NCBI GenBank assembly: GCA_003514205.1
Contig: DORQ01000292.1
Span: forward strand, 1-6,009
Length of the DNA stretch: 6,009 nucleotides
From: Acidimicrobiaceae bacterium
GTDB taxonomy: Bacteria; Actinomycetota; Acidimicrobiia; Acidimicrobiales; Microtrichaceae
Direction: 5' to 3'
This document shows positions 1 to 4,362 of the stretch, piece by piece; the stretch's first letter is position 1, and each line of letters starts with the position of its first letter. Below the pieces are notes generated by a model that searched no databases, had not been told where the DNA came from, and saw nothing but the letters and a program-made list of their open reading frames with translations. The position numbers and the translations under genes are program-made.

Positions 1-24
1 GCTGGGCCGCTGGGCCGCTGGGCC
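1..24. repeat. 8-bp tandem repeat, (GCTGGGCC)x3
   Basis: Three perfect head-to-tail copies of GCTGGGCC fill the first 24 bases. The last base is also the final base of the kinase stop codon read on the minus strand. The array may continue left of the window. Each unit contains the self-complementary GGCC, so adjacent units can form only short 4-bp stems. There is no T-tract, so I do not call it a terminator. Its position directly downstream of the last visible operon gene may be incidental. Confidence 0.8.
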
Positions 25-998
25 TACCGCACCGCCAGCACTGTGAGGAGAACAACCACGAGCACCACAAGAATGAGTGCAGCAGCCAGGAATCGCTGAT
101 CAGATACACCGCCTCGGCCATCGCCTCCGCCATCAACCCCGCTCTGTGCTTCATGCAGGAGCCGTGTGACGAAGAGCTGCGCCGATTCAGGTCGGTGGAA
201 CGGCTCCTTCTCGAGGAGCTCCTCAACGTTGAACTGCAAGGCCTGTAGTGGCGATCCCTTCGGTGCCGGTGGCCCAGGCCACACCACCTCATCTCGAATC
301 AATCGTTGCATCATCGCCGCCATCCCCCCGGGGTCCGACGGAGATCCAAACGGAGGTCGTCCACAGAGCGCTGTGTAGAGCGTCGACCCGAGCGACCACA
401 GATCGCCAGCCATCCAATCCGCCACGTCACGCTCTGGCTGTGAGGAGGTGAACCGTTCCGGCGGCGCGTGCGCTGGAGTCATGGCGCCTTGAGTTTGAAC
501 GGAAAGGTCCGCCACTCCAACTGCAGCGATCCCGAAGTCCGCCAGCCAGTAGCGACCTTCCTCATCAACGAGAACGTTCTCCGGCTTGATGTCGCGGTGC
601 ACCACTCCGCTGCCATGGGCATGACTGAGCCCAGCACCGAGGTCCAGCGCCCCACGAAACACTTCCTCAACCGGGCGCGCACCGTGTTCGGCCAACAACT
701 CTCCCAACGATTGTCCGATCAGCCGCATCACGATCACGGGCCGACCATCACGAGTGAAGGTTGTCGCATAGACAGTTACCACACCACGGACCTCGCCGAG
801 GGCCCCCATCAACGCCGACTCGCGTTCGAACCGTGACCGGGTTGCGTCATCAATCGTGGAGTTCGTGAACACCTTGAGCGCCACACGCCGGTCGAGCAGT
901 GGTTGATACCCGCTGTAGACCTGGCTTGCAGATCCACTCCCGATGAGTCTCAGCTCAGTGAAGCCATCAATTTCCACCGGAGCGTCCGCGCTCCCCAT
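24..998 (-). CDS. Membrane-anchored Ser/Thr protein kinase (Hanks type), no extracellular sensor domain
   Basis: 324 aa. A protein kinase that transfers ATP phosphate to Ser/Thr on unknown substrates, acting at the inner face of the membrane. All core kinase motifs are visible: glycine loop GSGSASQV (20-27), VALK lysine K42, a helix-C glutamate likely E60, HRDIKPEN (134-141), DFG (154-156), APPE (178-181) and GDLWSLG around D199. It should therefore be catalytically active. After the kinase fold (about 10-280) comes a Gly/Asp-rich linker (about 282-301), then one hydrophobic segment (about 303-323) that ends at the C-terminus, leaving essentially nothing outside. PknB-type kinases usually carry PASTA or other sensor domains there, so this one is tail-anchored. 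The start is ATG, with GGAG 7 bases upstream and only 4 bases after the rsfS stop, so it is probably the last visible gene of the nadD operon. The substrate cannot be inferred. Confidence 0.95.
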   Translation of the reverse strand: MGSADAPVEIDGFTELRLIGSGSASQVYSGYQPLLDRRVALKVFTNSTIDDATRSRFERESALMGALGEVRGVVTVYATTFTRDGRPVIVMRLIGQSLGELLAEHGARPVEEVFRGALDLGAGLSHAHGSGVVHRDIKPENVLVDEEGRYWLADFGIAAVGVADLSVQTQGAMTPAHAPPERFTSSQPERDVADWMAGDLWSLGSTLYTALCGRPPFGSPSDPGGMAAMMQRLIRDEVVWPGPPAPKGSPLQALQFNVEELLEKEPFHRPESAQLFVTRLLHEAQSGVDGGGDGRGGVSDQRFLAAALILVVLVVVLLTVLAVR

Positions 999-1002
999 TG
1001 GT

Positions 1003-1413
1003 CTACTCCGCTACCGCTGCTGCCTCGAGTTGCCAGGGGACGCGAACCGCGTCGCCATAGAGTCGCTCAAGTCGATAGAAGTCTCGATCCTCATCGAGAA
1101 ACATGTGGACGACAACATCGCCATAGTCGAGCAGTACCCATCGTCGATCTTCTCGGCCCTCAACTGCAATCGGTCGACGACCGAACACCTCGGCGAGTTT
1201 GTCCTCGACCTCCTGAGCCGCAGCCATCACGAGCCGGGTGTTGGATGCTGTACCGATGACGAAATGCTCGCAGATTGCCAGAATTGGCCCCACGGCGAGC
1301 ACCAAAAGATCTGTTGCGCCTTTGCCCGAGGCTGACTGCGCCGCAAGTACTGCAACGTTCTCGCTGGTATCTTCGGGGTGACTCGCGGAGCCCGAGGGCG
1401 ACGTAGTGCTCAC
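1003..1413 (-). CDS. rsfS: Ribosomal silencing factor RsfS (RsfA/Iojap family)
   Basis: 136 aa. RsfS binds ribosomal protein uL14 on the large subunit and prevents 30S-50S joining, lowering translation in starvation or stationary phase (established for the family). Visible family features are the core KGATDLLVLAVG (from about residue 31), EHFVIGTASNTR in place of the common DYFVI-type stretch, the EGREDRRWVLLDYGDVVVH segment and the following MFLDEDRDFYRLERLYGDA. Together these cover almost the whole fold. The first ~20 residues are a polar, Ser/Thr-rich extension of no known role. The start codon is GTG, overlapping the upstream stop as GTGA. A purine-rich GGAAAGAAGA stretch just upstream can act as the ribosome binding site. 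Linkage of rsfS to nadD is widespread in bacteria and supports the assignment. Confidence 0.95.
   Translation of the reverse strand: MSTTSPSGSASHPEDTSENVAVLAAQSASGKGATDLLVLAVGPILAICEHFVIGTASNTRLVMAAAQEVEDKLAEVFGRRPIAVEGREDRRWVLLDYGDVVVHMFLDEDRDFYRLERLYGDAVRVPWQLEAAAVAE
1006..1009 (-). promoter_or_regulatory. Shine-Dalgarno of the Ser/Thr kinase gene
   Basis: GGAG on the minus strand lies 7 bases before the kinase ATG and overlaps the last codons of rsfS. It fixes the start at 998 and suggests translation straight after rsfS termination, without a separate promoter. Confidence 0.6.
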
Positions 1414-2585
1414 GATGTGGTCTTCTTTCCAATAATGACGCTGATGTCAGAGGCAGAATCGTCGCCGTCAACCCTGATGGCTGAGACTCCCAATTTGTCC
1501 GCTATCGCGTTGGCAATTGTCTCATAGCGAGGGTTGATGAACTCCACGCTTGTCAACTCGATGCCCAGAGGATCAGTGTTCCCAAGTGACAACACTTCTC
1601 CGCCAACGGCGGAAACTTCACTCACGAACGTGCGTGCATCCTCAATCTGGCCGATACCGCTCAAGATCCGGACTCGAGGGCGCTGGCCTGGGAATGCACT
1701 CACTGGCGATTGAACCAGTGTGGCAAACTGCGTAGCCGATTCTTCGATGTCTGGTCGATAGAGAAATGAGCCCTGGAATTCCTGGGAGATCACCGGCAGG
1801 GCGTCAAACCGTGGCGGACGTGAGCCGAAGGTTTCGAAGACGACCTGCGCATCGGTGCCGTGGTCTGTCGCCACTGAGGAGCCGAATCCGCCAGCTTTGA
1901 CCAGTTCGGCTAGCACAGTGCGGGTTCGAATCGCCCGATCAGCTGGTGCCTCACCAACACCGACGAACGTTAGGAACTCACCCAGCTCATCGGGTTCTAG
2001 CTCTACATCGCCGGCCGGATAACGAACTGAACGCTCCTTGGTTCCCTCGAGAATCGCGTCAGGGTTCGTTACGGTGATTTTGCCAATCGGTTTCGCGAGC
2101 GCCTCAAGATCGTCAGGGTTCATCACCAATCGCTCAGTGACGCCAAACCCAAGGGCCTTTTCGAACTCAAGACCAGCCGCTTCCTTACCGTCTTTGGCAT
2201 ACACCTCACGAAGTGGACGAACTTCACTGTTCTCATCAATGGTTGAGTCTGCTCCGGCGCCCACGAGCAGCTCGCCCATTGCCCACACGATGGAGGCCGG
2301 ACCCTCGCCTTGCTCGGGCACGATGGCCAACACTGCGCTGAGCTGTTCGTTCGCATCGGTGAGCAACAGCTCAAATACGGGTGACGGCGCAACAGCCTCG
2401 ACATAGCCGGGCTTGGTTGGGTCAGTGATCGTCTCAAGCGCTGAACCACCAGTGAGTCGATTTGTAGCGCCAACGCCCACGTACCCAAGCCCCAACAACG
2501 AGGCAAGTGTCACCACAGTGAAGCCGATGAACACACCCGTCGAACGGGACCGGGGTCGTGATGGCGCGGCCTCCTCAGAACTCAT
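1410..2585 (-). CDS. Membrane protein with C-terminal LytR_C domain and degenerate LCP-like region
   Basis: 391 aa. The N-terminus is short and basic (1-16), followed by one transmembrane segment (about 17-39), so the rest is predicted to lie outside the membrane. The last 90 residues (302-391) begin with RPRVRILSGIG and fit the LytR_C domain found C-terminal to LytR-CpsA-Psr (LCP) enzymes, which attach glycopolymers to the cell wall. The middle part (about 65-275) has the length and layout of an LCP domain: an FELLLTDANEQLSAVLAIVP strand pair, ALGFGVTERLVMNPDDLEALAKPIGKI matching the LCP 'dalGGV' zone, and an RAIRTRTVLAELVKA helix. However, the LCP arginine/aspartate signature residues, notably the R-x-R of the catalytic pocket, are not recognisable. 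I infer an LCP-like pseudoenzyme or a binding protein rather than a transferase. It starts with ATG in a 4-base ATGA overlap with nadD. An LCP/LytR_C gene between nadD and rsfS recurs in actinobacteria (from memory). The LytR_C call is firm; the LCP relation is tentative. Confidence 0.88.
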   Translation of the reverse strand: MSSEEAAPSRPRSRSTGVFIGFTVVTLASLLGLGYVGVGATNRLTGGSALETITDPTKPGYVEAVAPSPVFELLLTDANEQLSAVLAIVPEQGEGPASIVWAMGELLVGAGADSTIDENSEVRPLREVYAKDGKEAAGLEFEKALGFGVTERLVMNPDDLEALAKPIGKITVTNPDAILEGTKERSVRYPAGDVELEPDELGEFLTFVGVGEAPADRAIRTRTVLAELVKAGGFGSSVATDHGTDAQVVFETFGSRPPRFDALPVISQEFQGSFLYRPDIEESATQFATLVQSPVSAFPGQRPRVRILSGIGQIEDARTFVSEVSAVGGEVLSLGNTDPLGIELTSVEFINPRYETIANAIADKLGVSAIRVDGDDSASDISVIIGKKTTS

Positions 2586-3184
2586 GAGTGAACACCATAG
2601 AGCCCATAGGAAGCGACCAACGATCGCGTTGAGGGGGCCACAAGAACTCCCGTTGACACTCCGTCGCTGAACCGTCGCCGCAGGTCAGTGCTCGACACAT
2701 CAATCTGCGTTGGAACGAACGACTGGATTCTCCAGGCCAGACGTAGCGCTTCCTTCTCAAAGCCAGGCCGACACGCAATAGCTATGTCAATGAGTTCGCA
2801 CAGCTTCTCAGCCTCGAACCATGAGTCGAGTCCATTGGCCGCATCCTGGCCAAGGATCAGCACAAACTCGTCCTCGGGATACTGGGCTTGAAGGTCCCGC
2901 ACAGTGTCAATGGTGTAGGTCGGCCCCGCTCGACGGGTTTCGAATTCTTTGACACTCACGCTCATCGTGGGGTCGAGCAGTTCAGCAACTGCCCGCTGCG
3001 TCATTTCCAGTCGCACCGCGGCCGTGGTGATCAAGCGGCTCCCGCTCTTTTGCCAAGGATCGGCGTTCACCACCAGCCACACCTCATCGAGGTCAAGGGA
3101 CTGAACTGCATCAACTGCAATCTGTAAATGCCCGATGTGGGGCGGATCGAAGGTTCCGCCTGAGATTCCTATCCGTCGAGCCAT
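2582..3184 (-). CDS. nadD: Nicotinate-nucleotide adenylyltransferase NadD
   Basis: 200 aa, the normal length for the family. This cytosolic enzyme joins nicotinate mononucleotide and ATP to give nicotinic acid adenine dinucleotide (deamido-NAD) and pyrophosphate, the central step of NAD synthesis. The nucleotidyltransferase signature GGTFDPPHIGH is at residues 9-19, including the ATP-contacting H16 and H19. The second family motif, SSTDLR, is at 164-169 (the usual form is SST-x-IR). A central VLILGQDAANGLDSWFEAEKL matches the NadD 'lGaD...l..W..w..l' substrate region. The C-terminal VASYGLYG is also typical. The start is ATG. No Shine-Dalgarno precedes it, but a TANNNT box lies 6 bases upstream, suggesting a leaderless mRNA. 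It is the first gene of the minus-strand operon, and its stop overlaps the next start by 4 bases. Nothing looks broken. Confidence 0.97.
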   Translation of the reverse strand: MARRIGISGGTFDPPHIGHLQIAVDAVQSLDLDEVWLVVNADPWQKSGSRLITTAAVRLEMTQRAVAELLDPTMSVSVKEFETRRAGPTYTIDTVRDLQAQYPEDEFVLILGQDAANGLDSWFEAEKLCELIDIAIACRPGFEKEALRLAWRIQSFVPTQIDVSSTDLRRRFSDGVSTGVLVAPSTRSLVASYGLYGVHS

Positions 3185-3190
3185 CGAAAC

Positions 3191-3196
3191 AGCGTA
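3191..3196 (-). promoter_or_regulatory. Candidate -10 box of the nadD operon (leaderless start)
   Basis: TACGCT on the minus strand fits the actinobacterial TANNNT -10 consensus and ends 6 bases before the nadD ATG. This places the transcription start at or next to the start codon. No ribosome binding site is seen between them, which agrees with a leaderless transcript. No convincing -35 hexamer occurs 16-18 bases upstream, so the call rests on the -10 match and its spacing. Confidence 0.35.
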
Positions 3197-3390
3197 CGTG
3201 GGACACGAACGCAGTCGCGAAATCCCAATTCCCTGGAGAGAAGGCTAAACCGCGGCCCGCCAGCGCCGATAGGTACAGAGCGAGACGCACCACAGCGCCT
3301 GGCCTTGACATCAGCGTAGAGGGACTGGAGCAGAACTCCACCCTTCTCAGTCAGAAAGAAAGTTTGCGTCGCAGGACGCGGGTGAAACAC

Positions 3391-4221
3391 ATGAGCGATT
3401 CAGTTGGCCTCTATCTCAATGAAATCGGAATGGTCCCTCTCCTCGACGCGGCACAGGAAATCGAACTGAGCCAGATCATCGAGGCGGGAGCCGAGGCCCG
3501 AGAGCGTCAGGCCAATGGCGAACGTAGTCCCGAGATCAACCGCAGGATCGCCGCTGGCGCAGCAGCCAAGGATCGATTCATCCGCTCAAATCTCCGACTG
3601 GTCGTGAGCGTGGCACGGCGTTACCCGCTTCCTTCTGGTATGGAACTGCTTGACCTGGTCCAGGAGGGCAATCTTGGGCTCGAGCACGCTGTCGACAAGT
3701 TCGACTGGCGTAAGGGCTTCAAGTTCTCCACCTACGCGACCTTTTGGATTCGCCAGTCAATTGGCCGAGCCTTGGACCAGAAGGCCAGCTTGATCCGGCT
3801 TCCGGGTGATCGTTCAGCTGGACTCCGGGCTGCGCTGCGATCAGCAGCGGGGGATTCAGATGAGTTGGATTCAGAGAATGCCATGCTTCACCGGCTCGCT
3901 ACCCCGACCTCGCTTGATCGAACAGTTGGCGACGATGATTCAAATGAGCTCGTCGACCTGATCGCTGATTTCAAACCTGGGCCTGAGGCTGCCGTGATCG
4001 AACAGTTCGACCAGGAGGTACTCGACCAAATCCTGTCGAGTCTGGACACTCGAGCTCGCCTGGCTGTTGAACAGCGCTTTGGATTGCACGACGGCCGCCG
4101 GCGGAGCTACCGAGAAGTCGGCGAGGAGATCGGTGTCACCGCCGAGGCAGCGCGCCGCCTTGTGAAGCGGGCGGTCTCGTCAGTGCGTGAAAGCGCAATG
4201 GCCGGACTCGGGGCTGCATAG
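3391..4221 (+). CDS. RNA polymerase sigma factor, sigma-70 family, group 2 (SigA/RpoD-like paralogue)
   Basis: 276 aa from this ATG. It directs RNA polymerase core to promoters. Region 1.2 is at about 2-32 (DSVGLYLNEIGMVPLL). Region 2 spans about 57-129 with NLRLVVSVARRY, LLDLVQEGNLGLEHAVDKFDW and FKFSTYATFWIRQSIGRAL. Region 3 (about 134-205) keeps the LIRLP start and the TSLDRTVGDDDSNELVDLIAD end, but its middle is shorter than in housekeeping factors and lacks the RQL-x-QELGREPT-like stretch. Region 4 is at about 211-266, with a helix-turn-helix SYREVGEEIGVTAEAARRLV. Region 1.1 is absent, so this is a group 2 factor rather than the main one. Contact positions in 2.4 and 4.2 differ from SigA. 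The start is uncertain: an in-frame GTG at 3382, with AGGA 5 bases before it, and a TTG at 3364 would add 3 or 9 residues. I chose the ATG because region 1.2 begins right after it. It is transcribed divergently from nadD; its regulon is unknown. Confidence 0.93.
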   Translation: MSDSVGLYLNEIGMVPLLDAAQEIELSQIIEAGAEARERQANGERSPEINRRIAAGAAAKDRFIRSNLRLVVSVARRYPLPSGMELLDLVQEGNLGLEHAVDKFDWRKGFKFSTYATFWIRQSIGRALDQKASLIRLPGDRSAGLRAALRSAAGDSDELDSENAMLHRLATPTSLDRTVGDDDSNELVDLIADFKPGPEAAVIEQFDQEVLDQILSSLDTRARLAVEQRFGLHDGRRRSYREVGEEIGVTAEAARRLVKRAVSSVRESAMAGLGAA

Positions 4222-4303
4222 ACAACTTCGCCGGCGAGACATCTGAGGTCCACCGAACACCCGAAACCCCACCACGCCGGGACCGTTCACTCGCACAGGC
4301 AGA

Positions 4304-4334
4304 TTGTTACCCTGGTTGGCTCATCCCGTACCAT
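4304..4334 (+). promoter_or_regulatory. Weak candidate promoter upstream of the Wzz-like gene
   Basis: A TTGTTA hexamer (4304-4309) and a TANNNT-type TACCAT (4329-4334) are 19 bases apart, longer than the ideal 17-18. The -10 box would start transcription about 20 bases before the ATG at 4363. The rest of the 141-base gap after the sigma-factor gene holds no gene and no clear terminator. Read-through from the sigma gene is the alternative. Confidence 0.25.
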
Positions 4335-4351
4335 CGATGCTTCGAAGCGTT

Positions 4352-4356
4352 AAGGA
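4352..4356 (+). promoter_or_regulatory. Shine-Dalgarno of the Wzz-like gene
   Basis: AAGGA lies 6 bases before the ATG at 4363. It is a good match in position and sequence and fixes that start, which also places the first membrane helix correctly near the N-terminus. Confidence 0.65.
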
Positions 4357-4362
4357 CCATCC

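Noticed and set aside
468..836. Open frame of 122 codons on the plus strand inside the kinase gene
   Set aside because: It is antisense to a well-supported kinase, matches no family I recognise, and is expected by chance in GC-rich coding DNA.
2038..2406. Open frame of 122 codons on the plus strand opposite the LytR_C gene
   Set aside because: Ser-rich, low-complexity translation typical of the antisense frame of a GC-rich gene; no ribosome binding site and no family features.
3305..3310. Perfect TTGACA -35-like hexamer in the divergent region, on the sigma-factor side
   Set aside because: No TANNNT or TATAAT-like box occurs 16-19 bases downstream, so it cannot be called a promoter. Promoter recognition by another sigma factor remains possible.
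3915..4007. 13-bp direct repeat TGATCGAACAGTT at 3915-3927 and 3995-4007
   Set aside because: The two copies are read in different frames of the sigma-factor gene and lie in normal coding sequence, so this looks like coincidence.
4228..4237. Palindrome TCGCCGGCGA just after the sigma-factor stop codon
   Set aside because: Its arms are 5 bases with no loop and no T-run follows, so it is not a credible intrinsic terminator; CGCCGG at 4275-4280 could pair with part of it only across a long loop.
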